Below the pieces are notes generated by a model. It did not search any database, was not told the DNA's origin, and saw only the letters and a list, made by a program, of their open reading frames with translations. A DNA stretch of 64,000 bases from Streptomyces venezuelae (GTDB lineage Bacteria; Actinomycetota; Actinomycetes; Streptomycetales; Streptomycetaceae). The number at the start of each line of letters is the position of its first letter. Within the stretch, counting starts at the first letter, position 1. The position numbers and the translations under genes are program-made. This document shows, one piece after another, positions 31,718-39,893 of this stretch. The stretch covers positions 1,364,001 through 1,428,000 of the forward strand of contig NZ_CP029190.1 of NCBI RefSeq assembly GCF_008642295.1, given 5' to 3'.

Positions 31718-33126
31718 TCCGGTGCCGTGACCTTCTTCTCCCACCAGCGCCACCCGCTCTCGGGCAGCGTGGACAGCGGGTCGTAGAAGGGGTAGCGGCG
31801 GGTCAGCACGTCGGGGTCGTCGAGTTCGACCCGGGTGCGGTAGTTCTTCGTCCAGTAGGAGACGCCGCGTTCCCGGTCGTACTCGACGGCCTGGTGCACC
31901 CACCTCTTGCCGACGTACGGGACGTCGCAGACGATCCGCGGAGTGGCGTACCCGGGCAGGTATCCCATGATCGCGTGCTGGAGCTCCTGGGCCTGGGCGA
32001 GCGAGGTCCGCCAGTGCTCGGCCCCGGGCACCATGTCGCACATGTAGAAGTAGTAGGGAAGGATGCCCGCCTCGTCCTGGAGCGCGAAGCACAGGTCGAG
32101 CAGGGCCTCGGCGGTGTCGTTGACGCCCCGCATCAGCACGCCCTGGTTGCGTACGTCGCGCACCCCGGCGTCGAGCAGCGCCCGGGTGGCCTCGGCCACC
32201 AGCGGGGTCACCGACGCGGCGTGGTTGGCATGGGTGTGCACGGCCAGGTGGACCCCGCGCCGGGCGGCGGCCGTGGCGACCCGCTCCAGGCCCGCGACCA
32301 CCTTCGACTGGAGCCAGTGCTGGGGCAGCCCGACCAGGGCCTTGGTGGCCAGCCGGACGTCCCGGACCGAGTCGATCTCCAGCAGCCGCATCAGGAACGA
32401 CTCCAGCTGCGGCCAGGGCACGTTGGCCACGTCGCCGCCGGAGACCACGACGTCGCGGACGCCGGGGGTGCGGCGCAGATGGTCGAGGATCGCGTCCTGC
32501 CGGTCGGTGGGGCGCAGCAGCAGCCGCTGCTTGTCCACCCGGGGGGTGGAGCCGCCGACGAGGTCCATCCGGGTGCAGTGCCCGCAGTACTGCGGGCAGG
32601 TGGACACCAGTTCGGCGAGCACCTTCGTGGGATAGCGGCTGGTCAGCCCTTCGACCACCCACATCTCCGCCTCGTGGAGGGAGTCCCGGGAGGACAGCGG
32701 GTGGCTGGGCCAGCGCGGATCGCGGTCGGAGCGGACCGGAATCATGTAGCGGCGTATCGGGTCGGCGTAGAAGGCGTCGCCGTACGCCTCGCAGTCGGCG
32801 GCGGTCTCGGGGGCCATCGTGTTGAGCAGGTGCGGGGTCACCAGCATGGCCATGGTGGCCATGTGCTCCTGGTCCTCCGCCAGATCGTCGTAGAACTTCT
32901 CGGGGAGCCCGTCTCCGACCACCGCCCGCAGCTGGCGGACGTTCTTGACGCAGTGGGCCCGCTGCCACTGGGCGTCGCGCCACTGGGCGGCGGTGACGTC
33001 CCGCCAGCCGGGCAGCCTGCGCCAGTCGGGCTCCAGCAGCTCCCGGCGGCGGTACTGGTAGGGCTGGGCGATGGGGGGATCGGTGGGGGTGGAGGTAGGC
33101 GTCGGGGTGGGGGTGGGGGTGCTCAC
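31699..33126 (-). CDS. vioP: Lysine 2,3-aminomutase (beta-lysine formation)
   Basis: This 475-residue radical-SAM/PLP enzyme converts L-lysine to L-beta-lysine. A Thr-Pro repeat tail (STPTPTPTPTSTPT) precedes the family domain. The cluster motif is STCPQYCGHCTRMDLVG (Cx3Cx2C). The SAM-binding glycine region is VVVSGGDVANV and the PLP-lysine region is near IVCDVPYVGKRWVHQ. The start overlaps the vioO stop by 4 bp, so synthesis and activation of beta-lysine are coupled. It is the last gene of the long minus-strand operon. Confidence 0.95.
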   Translation of the reverse strand: MSTPTPTPTPTSTPTDPPIAQPYQYRRRELLEPDWRRLPGWRDVTAAQWRDAQWQRAHCVKNVRQLRAVVGDGLPEKFYDDLAEDQEHMATMAMLVTPHLLNTMAPETAADCEAYGDAFYADPIRRYMIPVRSDRDPRWPSHPLSSRDSLHEAEMWVVEGLTSRYPTKVLAELVSTCPQYCGHCTRMDLVGGSTPRVDKQRLLLRPTDRQDAILDHLRRTPGVRDVVVSGGDVANVPWPQLESFLMRLLEIDSVRDVRLATKALVGLPQHWLQSKVVAGLERVATAAARRGVHLAVHTHANHAASVTPLVAEATRALLDAGVRDVRNQGVLMRGVNDTAEALLDLCFALQDEAGILPYYFYMCDMVPGAEHWRTSLAQAQELQHAIMGYLPGYATPRIVCDVPYVGKRWVHQAVEYDRERGVSYWTKNYRTRVELDDPDVLTRRYPFYDPLSTLPESGWRWWEKKVTAPERQACA

Positions 33127-35018
33127 TGGGGCTCTCCTAAGCGTCCGGAACCCTCGATGAGCTGGGCCAGCTCCTGGGGGCTCGGGTGGTCGAATACGTC
33201 CTGGAAGGTCAGCTCGGCGGCCAGTTCCCGATGGACGAGGGAGATCAGCCGGGTCACGGTCAGCGAGTCACCGCCCCGGTCGAAGAGGGAATCGGCGGGG
33301 GCGCACGGGGCACCCAGGCACCGGCCGAAGAGCTCGGCGAGGCGGGCGGGGAGGGGCTGCCCGGCGGTGGGCGCCCCGGCGGACGCCGCCGCCGGGGCGG
33401 CCGGTCCGGCGGTGAAGCGGGCCTGCAGGGCTCCCCGGTCGACCTTTCCGGTACGCAGCAGGGGCAGCGTGGACAGAGCGGCGATCCGGTGCGGAAGCAG
33501 TGCTCTCGGCAGGCGCTGTGCGCAGTGCTCCGCCACCTCGCCCTCGGTGGCGGGAGCCGTGTCCGAGGGCACGAACACGGCGACCAGCCGCAGGTGTTCA
33601 GTGCCCTCCCCCACCGGGAAGACGGCAGCGGACGCGACGCCCGGGCAGGCCGTGATCACCCGCTCCACCTCGGCGGGCTCGACCCGCACCCCGCGCAGTT
33701 TGAGCCGGCGGTCGGCGCGGCCCGCATGGGCGAGCGAGCCGTCCGGCAGGACCCGTACCAGATCGCCGGTGCGGTAGAAGCGCCCGGCAGCCGCCCCGCC
33801 GGGGGCCGGCCGGAAGGCCTCCGCGGTGAGGGCGGGCCGGCCGGCGTAGCCCCAGGCGAGCCCGGGACCGCCGATCCACAGCTCCTCCGGTTCCCCCGGT
33901 CCGGCCGGTTCGCCCGGATCGGATCCCGCGCCGGATCCCGCGCCGGCCAGGACCTGGCGGACGTGGGGCAGCGGCCGGCCGATGGGCACCGGATCCTCGT
34001 CCCGCAGCGCCCGCCCGGCCGGTCCGCCGAGCTCCGCCGCGTGGGTGACCATCACGGTCTCGGTCTGGCCGTACGTATTGAGCAGCCGGACCCGGTCCGG
34101 AACGCGCTCGGACCAGAGCCGTACCGTGCGCGCCTGGGCCGCCTCGCCGCCGATGACGACCAGCCGCAGGTCCGGCGGCAACTCCTCGGTTCCGGAGGCC
34201 AGATGATCCGCCAGTTCGTTCCACATGGCCGTCGGCAGGTCGACCACCGTGATGCGGTGCTCGCGCACCGCCGCGAGCAGGGCGGGTACGGAGCGTGCCT
34301 CCACCCGGCCGTCGACGACCAGGGCCGCGCCGCCGAGCAGGGCGGGATAGATCTCCTCGCCGCTGGTGTCCCAGATCAGCGAGGTCCAGTGCAGGACCCG
34401 GTCGGCCGGGGTGATGCCGAAGAGCCGGACGAGGGACCCGGCGGCGGCGGTGACGGCCCGGTGCGGCACCAGTACGGCCTTGGGGGTGCCGGTCGAGCCG
34501 GAGGTGAGCATGACGTACGCGAGGTCCTCGGGCGAGGGCGACGACGGGGACGGCGACGGGGGTGCTGCGGGGAACGCGGCGGGGATCAGCGGGATGCCGA
34601 GGCCGGGCAGGGCGGCGAGGAGCTCGGCCCGGCCCAGGACGGCGGCCGGGGCGGTGGCCGCGACGACGGCGCGCAGCCGCTCGGCGGGGTCCGCCGGGTC
34701 GACGGGCACATGGGCGGCGCCCGCGCGCAGCACCGCGAGCAGGCTCACCACGCCCTGCCAGGTGCGGTCGGCGAGCACCAGGACCCGGTGCCCCCTGCCG
34801 ATGCCGTGGCCGCGCAGGACGTCCGCCAGCCCCCCGGTGAGCCGGTCGAGCTCGTGGTGGCTGAGGGTGCGCTCGGGGGTGATGAGCGCGGGGGCGTTGG
34901 GGGTGCGGCGGGCCGTGTCCGCGAGGAGTGCGGGCACGGTGTCCGCGCGGCGGGTGACCACGGTGCCGGATGCGGATGCGGAAGCGGTGCCGGATGCGGA
35001 TGCGGATGGTGCGGTCAT
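33123..35018 (-). CDS. vioO: NRPS A-PCP protein activating beta-lysine
   Basis: This 631-residue protein starts MTAPSASASGTASASASG, a low-complexity tail, followed by an adenylation domain (about 20-530: VMLTSGSTGTPKAVLVPH, NTYGQTETVMVTH, YRTGDLVRVLPDG, LRTGKVDR) and one carrier domain (SLFDRGGDSLTVTRL). Pocket residues aligned by eye to GrsA read D-T-E-D-V-G-T-M-V-K, the code I recall for beta-lysine. It loads beta-lysine for transfer by the stand-alone C domain VioM. It needs the MbtH partner encoded just upstream, whose stop overlaps its start. Confidence 0.94.
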   Translation of the reverse strand: MTAPSASASGTASASASGTVVTRRADTVPALLADTARRTPNAPALITPERTLSHHELDRLTGGLADVLRGHGIGRGHRVLVLADRTWQGVVSLLAVLRAGAAHVPVDPADPAERLRAVVAATAPAAVLGRAELLAALPGLGIPLIPAAFPAAPPSPSPSSPSPEDLAYVMLTSGSTGTPKAVLVPHRAVTAAAGSLVRLFGITPADRVLHWTSLIWDTSGEEIYPALLGGAALVVDGRVEARSVPALLAAVREHRITVVDLPTAMWNELADHLASGTEELPPDLRLVVIGGEAAQARTVRLWSERVPDRVRLLNTYGQTETVMVTHAAELGGPAGRALRDEDPVPIGRPLPHVRQVLAGAGSGAGSDPGEPAGPGEPEELWIGGPGLAWGYAGRPALTAEAFRPAPGGAAAGRFYRTGDLVRVLPDGSLAHAGRADRRLKLRGVRVEPAEVERVITACPGVASAAVFPVGEGTEHLRLVAVFVPSDTAPATEGEVAEHCAQRLPRALLPHRIAALSTLPLLRTGKVDRGALQARFTAGPAAPAAASAGAPTAGQPLPARLAELFGRCLGAPCAPADSLFDRGGDSLTVTRLISLVHRELAAELTFQDVFDHPSPQELAQLIEGSGRLGEPQ

Positions 35019-35206
35019 GCGCGGGCGCTCAGCGGACGCAGGTCGGTCCAGACCGCCTCGATGCGGTCCAGGCACTCCTGGCGGGTACCGGTGGTGCCCT
35101 CGGCCCGCCAGCCGGGCGGGAGCGCCCGGTCCACGGGCCACAGTGAGTACTGTTCCTCGTCGTTCACCACGACCTGGTGGGCGGTGTCCACAGTGGTTTC
35201 GCTCAT
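35015..35206 (-). CDS. vioN: MbtH-like protein
   Basis: This 63-residue protein has the MbtH signature: NDEEQYSLWPVDRALPPGW followed by RQECLDRIEAVWTDLRP, with the conserved Ser, Leu, Trp and Pro positions. MbtH proteins bind adenylation domains and are needed for their solubility or activity. VioN was described as essential for VioO activity in viomycin synthesis. It overlaps the genes on both sides by 4 bp, between vioM and vioO. Confidence 0.97.
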   Translation of the reverse strand: MSETTVDTAHQVVVNDEEQYSLWPVDRALPPGWRAEGTTGTRQECLDRIEAVWTDLRPLSARA

Positions 35207-36600
35207 CGTGCGGGCTCCTCGGGGGAAGAAGGGGTGGGAAGGTCCAGGACCTCGCGCAGCAGGGCGAGGTAGTCGTCCGCGATCCGGCGGGCGGTGGCCG
35301 CCTCGAAGAGATCGGTGCTGTACTCCAGGAAGCCGCGGAGCCGGTCGCCGTCCCGGCCGAGCTCCAGTTCCAGGTCGAACTTGCTGCTGCCGGCCGGGAT
35401 GTCCCAGGGCGTGCAGTGCAGTCCGTCGAGCGCGAGGGCGTCCTCCTCGAAGTCCTGGAAGCTGAACATCACCTGGAAGACGGGGGTACGGGACAGATCG
35501 CGGGGCGGCCTCAGCTCGTCCACCACGTGCTCGAAGGGGACATGGCCGTCCTGGTAGGCGTCCAGGGCCCGGCCGCGTACCCGCCGCAGCAGTTCCGGCA
35601 CGTCCGGCCCGCGGCCCGGCACGTCCGGCCCGCGGCCCGACGGGTCCGGCCCGCCGCCCGACAGGTCCAGGCGCAGCACCACCGTGTTGGTGAACAGCCC
35701 GATCAGGGCCTCTTCCTCGGGACCGGCGCGGCCGGAGACGGGGGTGCCGATGCTGAGGTCCGGCCCGGCGCCGCGCCGGTGCAGGAGCATCGCGAACACC
35801 GTCAGCAGCAGCATGTAGGGGGTGACCCGGTGGCGGCCGGCGGCCGCCCGCACCGCGGCGGCGACCTCGGCGGGGACGACGACCTCGGCCCGGCCGCCGC
35901 GGGTGGTACGGATCGCCGGCCGGGGGCGGTCGGTGGACAGCCGCAGCGGCTCCGCCCCCGCCAGCACGGCCCGCCGGCGCTCCAGCGCCTGCCGGGCGGC
36001 GGCGGAACCGGCCCGCGCGGCACGGTCGAGGACGGTGTCGGCGTACTGGAGCGGCAGCGCCGGCAGGGCCTCCCCGGGGCGCTGTCCGTGCAGCACGGCC
36101 CGGTACAGCGCGGCCAGTTCCCCGCCCAGCACCTCCAGCGACAGCCCGTCGCAGCAGATGTGGTGCAGCGAGCAGACCAGCAGATGGTCCTCGGGGCCCA
36201 GCCGGATGAGCAGGGTGCGCCAGGGGTCCTCGCCGGCCAGGTCGAAGGGGCGCAGGGCGGCGCGGGCCGCGGTCCCGGCGGCGCGCGCCGGGTCCGCGGA
36301 GAGGTCCAGCTGCCGCAGCCGGGCCGGGCGGTGCCGCAGCACCGTCTGGAGTGGCTCGCCGTCCGCCCCCTGGCCGATCCGGGTGCGCAGGGTCTCGTGG
36401 CGTTCGGCCAGCGCGTTCAGGGCACCCTCCAGGGCGGCGGTGTCCAGCGGCCCGCGCAGCCGGTGCGCGTACGGCAGGACGTACTCGGCGGAGGGGCCGG
36501 TGAGCTGGTCGAGGAACCAGAGGCTGTGCTGGGCGGGGGCGAGCGGGGCCACCCGCTCGATGCCGGCCGGGGCCGCCGTCCTCACGTGGTGGCCAGCCAT
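35203..36600 (-). CDS. vioM: Stand-alone NRPS condensation domain (beta-lysine transfer)
   Basis: The 465-residue protein is a single condensation domain. The N-terminal motif is PLAPAQHSLWFLDQL, the catalytic motif LLVCSLHHICCDGLSLE (HHxxxDG intact), and FSFQDFEED and SKFDLELELG appear towards the C terminus. An insertion of near-repeats (GGGPDPSGRGPDVPGRGP) lies around residue 325 and is encoded by a GC-rich repeat. It attaches beta-lysine to the alpha-amine of the N-terminal diaminopropionate of the macrocycle. Its start lies 19 bp inside the vioL gene. Confidence 0.93.
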   Translation of the reverse strand: MAGHHVRTAAPAGIERVAPLAPAQHSLWFLDQLTGPSAEYVLPYAHRLRGPLDTAALEGALNALAERHETLRTRIGQGADGEPLQTVLRHRPARLRQLDLSADPARAAGTAARAALRPFDLAGEDPWRTLLIRLGPEDHLLVCSLHHICCDGLSLEVLGGELAALYRAVLHGQRPGEALPALPLQYADTVLDRAARAGSAAARQALERRRAVLAGAEPLRLSTDRPRPAIRTTRGGRAEVVVPAEVAAAVRAAAGRHRVTPYMLLLTVFAMLLHRRGAGPDLSIGTPVSGRAGPEEEALIGLFTNTVVLRLDLSGGGPDPSGRGPDVPGRGPDVPELLRRVRGRALDAYQDGHVPFEHVVDELRPPRDLSRTPVFQVMFSFQDFEEDALALDGLHCTPWDIPAGSSKFDLELELGRDGDRLRGFLEYSTDLFEAATARRIADDYLALLREVLDLPTPSSPEEPAR

Positions 36601-37559
36601 TCCAGTACGGCCATCGCGCCCGCGGCCTTCATCCGCGCCTGCGTCCAGGCCAGCGAGGACTTGCCGTCCAGCACCTCCCCGGAGACCTCCTCGCCCCGGT
36701 GGGCGGGCAGATCGTGCAGGAACACCGCGTCGGGCAGGCGGTCCATCAGGTCGGCGCCGACGTGGAAGGGCCGGAAGGCGTCCCGCCAGTGCGGGTCCGG
36801 TTTGCTGCTGCCGGTGGTCTGCCAGCGCGAGGTGTAGACGGCGTGGATGTCACCGGATCCGCCGGCGCCCCGGGCCGCCTCGGGTACCCCGGCCATGTCG
36901 TGCACTTCGGTGACGGAGCCGTGGTGCCGGGCGGCGGTGGCCGCGGTCTCGGCGAGGACGGCCGGTGGCAGCCCGTAGCCGGCCGGGGAGGCGAACACCG
37001 CGTGGCAGCCGGGCTGCCGGGAGAGCACCCGGGCGAGCGCGACGGCCGTGTTGTTGCCCTCGCCGACGTACAGCACGCGGATGCCGTCGAGGCCGCCGAA
37101 GTGGTGGATCAGGGTGGCCAGGTCGGCCAGGCCCTGGGTCGGGTGCTCCTCGGCGGACATCGCGTTGACCACGGGGAGTTCGCCGCCGCCGGAGAGCTCG
37201 CGCAGCTCCTGCATCGGGCCGGCGGTACGGACGACGAGCAGATCGAGCATCCCGGCGAGCATCCGGCCGGTGTCGGCGGCGGACTCCCCCGTGTTGGTCT
37301 GGAGGTCCGCGGGACCGAAGGCCAACGGCGCGCCGCCCAGCCGGATGGCGGCGGTGGTGAAGGCCGTGCGGGTGCGGGTGGAGGTCTTGGTGAAGAGGAG
37401 CCCGGTGACCAGCCCTGTCAGCGGGCTGGTGTGGGCGGCCCGGTCGGTGTGGAGCTCGATGGTCCTGCGCACGATGCGCTGGATGCTGTCGTCGTCGAGA
37501 TCGGCCAGCGAGTACAGGCCGCGGTGGCTGTTGACCGGGCCGTTGATCGGGTTGTTCAT
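36582..37559 (-). CDS. vioL: Carbamoyltransferase forming the ureido group
   Basis: This 325-residue member of the aspartate/ornithine carbamoyltransferase family has the carbamoyl-phosphate motif FTKTSTRTRTAFTTAA, the AMSAEEHPTQGLADL block, VLYVGEGNNTAVALA as the second domain and a C-terminal LHDLPAHRGEEVSGEV. In viomycin synthesis it carbamoylates the beta-amine of a diaminopropionyl residue to give the beta-ureidoalanine that becomes the chromophore. It overlaps vioK by 4 bp and vioM by 19 bp. Confidence 0.95.
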   Translation of the reverse strand: MNNPINGPVNSHRGLYSLADLDDDSIQRIVRRTIELHTDRAAHTSPLTGLVTGLLFTKTSTRTRTAFTTAAIRLGGAPLAFGPADLQTNTGESAADTGRMLAGMLDLLVVRTAGPMQELRELSGGGELPVVNAMSAEEHPTQGLADLATLIHHFGGLDGIRVLYVGEGNNTAVALARVLSRQPGCHAVFASPAGYGLPPAVLAETAATAARHHGSVTEVHDMAGVPEAARGAGGSGDIHAVYTSRWQTTGSSKPDPHWRDAFRPFHVGADLMDRLPDAVFLHDLPAHRGEEVSGEVLDGKSSLAWTQARMKAAGAMAVLEWLATT

Positions 37560-38662
37560 CGGTCGGCTCCCAGGAGGTCGAGGCGGGTGCCGAGGCCCTC
37601 GGCGGCGGCCCGGGCGTACACCCGGGCCAGCAGGCCGACGTCGAGTACGGCCATTCCGAAGGGGTTGCTGACGACGATCCCGTCGCCGGGGCGTTCGGCG
37701 GGCACGGCTCCGGTGAGGACCTCACCGAGGCTGCCCCGGATGACCGTGGCGCCCGGCTGCGCGCCCGCCGGCTTCGTGGCGCCGCCGGGGGCCAGCACCC
37801 GGCCCTCCCCCAGCAGCCGGCCCAGCACCCGGCGCGGGTTCTCGCGGATCAGCTCGACGTCGTCGACGTACAGGGCCTGGGCCCGGTCGAACACCTCGGG
37901 CAGCAGGTCGTCCAGGGACACATGGGCCACGAACGTGCCGGGCCGCAGATCCTCCGGGGCGAGATAGCCAGTGTCGGTGATGGTGAGGGTGACGACGACG
38001 GTGCTCGCCGCCGCAGCCTCGGCGGCCCGGGCGTACGGGGTCACCGTGAAGGGGAGTCCGCGCTGTCCCGCCCAGGCGGCGAACGCAGCCGCGCGCTCCG
38101 GCAGCAGGTCGTGGACGTGCAGGGCCCGGACGGCGGGGAAGTACCGGGCCAGCAGCTCGGCATGGGTGCGGGCCTGGGCACCGCAGCCGATGAGGCTCAC
38201 CGCCTCGAAGTGCTCCGGACCGAGGTGGCGCAGGCTCGACATGGTGTAGGCGCCGGTGCGCAGGGCGGAGAGGTAGGCGGCCTCGGCCAGGACGGCCGGG
38301 CGTGCGGTCTCCGGGTCGAAGAGGAAACTGACGCCGCCTGCACGGTCCCGGCCGGCGGCGGGGTTGGAGGTGGCGGCGTTGATCAGCTTCATGCCGTACG
38401 CCGTCGGGGCGGCCGGATCGGCGCCGCCGACCGAGCCGAGCATGGCGATGGAACGGCAGTACGCCTCCTGGGAGTTGGTCCACGGCAGGTAGCCCTCGGC
38501 GGGCAGTTCGGTGCGGCCTGCGGCATGGGCGCGCAGGACGTCCTCGACGGCCGTCACGGGGTCGATGCCGGCGGCACAGGCGCGCACGGCCGCCCGGTCC
38601 AGGAACAGGAGCTGTTCCGTCCCGGCCGAGGGCGCGGTCGCGGGCGCGGTGGTGGTGGTCAT
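37556..38662 (-). CDS. vioK: Ornithine-cyclodeaminase-family enzyme for 2,3-diaminopropionate synthesis
   Basis: The 368-residue protein has the OCD/mu-crystallin Rossmann motif SLIGCGAQARTHAELLARYF, the substrate-site segment RAGGVSFLFDPETARPAVLAEAAYLSALRTGAY, and DTGYLAPEDLRPGTFVAHVS. VioK is proposed to work with VioB, regenerating ammonia or completing formation of L-2,3-diaminopropionate. An Ala/Thr-rich tail (TTTTAPATAPSAG) precedes the fold. A 58-bp gap separates it from vioJ upstream, the largest break within the left part of the operon. Confidence 0.94.
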   Translation of the reverse strand: MTTTTAPATAPSAGTEQLLFLDRAAVRACAAGIDPVTAVEDVLRAHAAGRTELPAEGYLPWTNSQEAYCRSIAMLGSVGGADPAAPTAYGMKLINAATSNPAAGRDRAGGVSFLFDPETARPAVLAEAAYLSALRTGAYTMSSLRHLGPEHFEAVSLIGCGAQARTHAELLARYFPAVRALHVHDLLPERAAAFAAWAGQRGLPFTVTPYARAAEAAAASTVVVTLTITDTGYLAPEDLRPGTFVAHVSLDDLLPEVFDRAQALYVDDVELIRENPRRVLGRLLGEGRVLAPGGATKPAGAQPGATVIRGSLGEVLTGAVPAERPGDGIVVSNPFGMAVLDVGLLARVYARAAAEGLGTRLDLLGADR

Positions 38663-38720
38663 GTGGTGCTGGTCCTCTCCGTTGCAGGCAGGTCGTTGCG
38701 TACGGGCGGGGGCGGACGGG

Positions 38721-39893
38721 TCAGAGGTCTGTGCGCAGATGGCCCGCGATCAGGTGCAGCAGCGCCTCGTCCGCGCCCCCGGCCAGGCCGGACGCGCGCG
38801 CGTCGCGGTAGGCCCGCTCGGCCGCGCTGCCGTCCATGTAGCCCGCTGCGCCGTGCAGTTGGAGCCGCAGATCGGCGGTCTCGCGCTCCAGCCGGCCGGC
38901 CCGCAGCTTGGCGATGCTCGCCTGTCGCAGGGCGGGAGCCCCCTCGTCCAGCAACCGGAACACCGCGCCGGTGTACTCCTCGACCAGCGCCAGCTCCGCG
39001 TCGAGCTCGGCCAGGCGGAAGGCGATCGCCTGGTGGTCCACCAGGGGCTTGCCGAGTACGGTGTGGCCGCGGGCATGGCCGGTGACCTGGCGCAGGGCCG
39101 CTTCGGTCCGGGCCGTGGAGACCGCCGCGAGGAAGGCCCGCTCACGGGTGAAGACCCGGGTCAGCAGCTCGTATCCGGCACCGGGCTTGCCCAGCAGGTT
39201 CTCCTCGGGCACCAGCACATCGGTGAAGGTCAGCGTGCCGTGGTCGCAGGACCGGTGGCCGAGCTTCCCGGTATGCCGGTCCTGGCGCACGCCCGGGAGC
39301 CCGGTGGGAACCAGCAGCAGGGTCAGCGAATCGAGCCCGGTCGACGCCGTGGGCCCGGTGCCACCGTCCGCCTCGACCAGATGGCAGAGCACGACGGCGA
39401 AGTCGGCCACCGAACCGTGGGTCAGGTAGGCCTTGCCGCCGTTCAGCCGGATGCCTTCCGCGGTCCGGACGGCCGTGGTGCGCAGGGCGGCCAGGTCCGA
39501 GCCGCCGCCCGGTTCGGTGGCGGCCAGGGTCGCGACCAGTTCGCCGCGTACCGCGGGCCGCAGGAACTCCGTACGGACCGCCGTCCCGCCCGCCTCGGCG
39601 AGCAGCGGCAGCACGATGTCGGTCTGTACCGACAGGCTCATGGCCGGTGAGCCGGCCGGGAGTCGGCCCAGCTCCTGCGCCCAGACGTAGGAGTAGCCCA
39701 GGTCGAGGCCGAGGCCGCCGTCGCCCTCGGGCAGGGTCAGGCCGAGCAGGCCCTCCTCGCCGAGTGCCCGGCACAGCTCGTGCGTGGGCATCCGGCCCGC
39801 GCTCTCCCACGCGTCCAGCCCGGGGAGGAAGAGGCGCTCCAGTACGGCGCGCACCGAGTCGCGGAACAGTTCGTGCTGCCGGTTCAGCCTCAT
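38721..39893 (-). CDS. vioJ: Acyl-CoA-dehydrogenase-like desaturase (ureidoalanine 2,3-desaturation)
   Basis: This 390-residue flavoprotein starts MRLNRQHELFRDSVRAVLE, overlapping the vioI stop by 4 bp. Acyl-CoA dehydrogenase landmarks are LATLAATEPGGGSDLAALR, LNGGKAYLTHGSVADF, TGKLGHRSCDHGTLTFTDV and the C-terminal QLHGAAGYMDGSAAERAYRDARA. In viomycin synthesis it introduces the alpha,beta double bond into the ureidoalanyl residue, creating the UV chromophore. The catalytic Glu position of true acyl-CoA dehydrogenases is not evident in the C-terminal block, as expected for a dedicated desaturase. Confidence 0.93.
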   Translation of the reverse strand: MRLNRQHELFRDSVRAVLERLFLPGLDAWESAGRMPTHELCRALGEEGLLGLTLPEGDGGLGLDLGYSYVWAQELGRLPAGSPAMSLSVQTDIVLPLLAEAGGTAVRTEFLRPAVRGELVATLAATEPGGGSDLAALRTTAVRTAEGIRLNGGKAYLTHGSVADFAVVLCHLVEADGGTGPTASTGLDSLTLLLVPTGLPGVRQDRHTGKLGHRSCDHGTLTFTDVLVPEENLLGKPGAGYELLTRVFTRERAFLAAVSTARTEAALRQVTGHARGHTVLGKPLVDHQAIAFRLAELDAELALVEEYTGAVFRLLDEGAPALRQASIAKLRAGRLERETADLRLQLHGAAGYMDGSAAERAYRDARASGLAGGADEALLHLIAGHLRTDL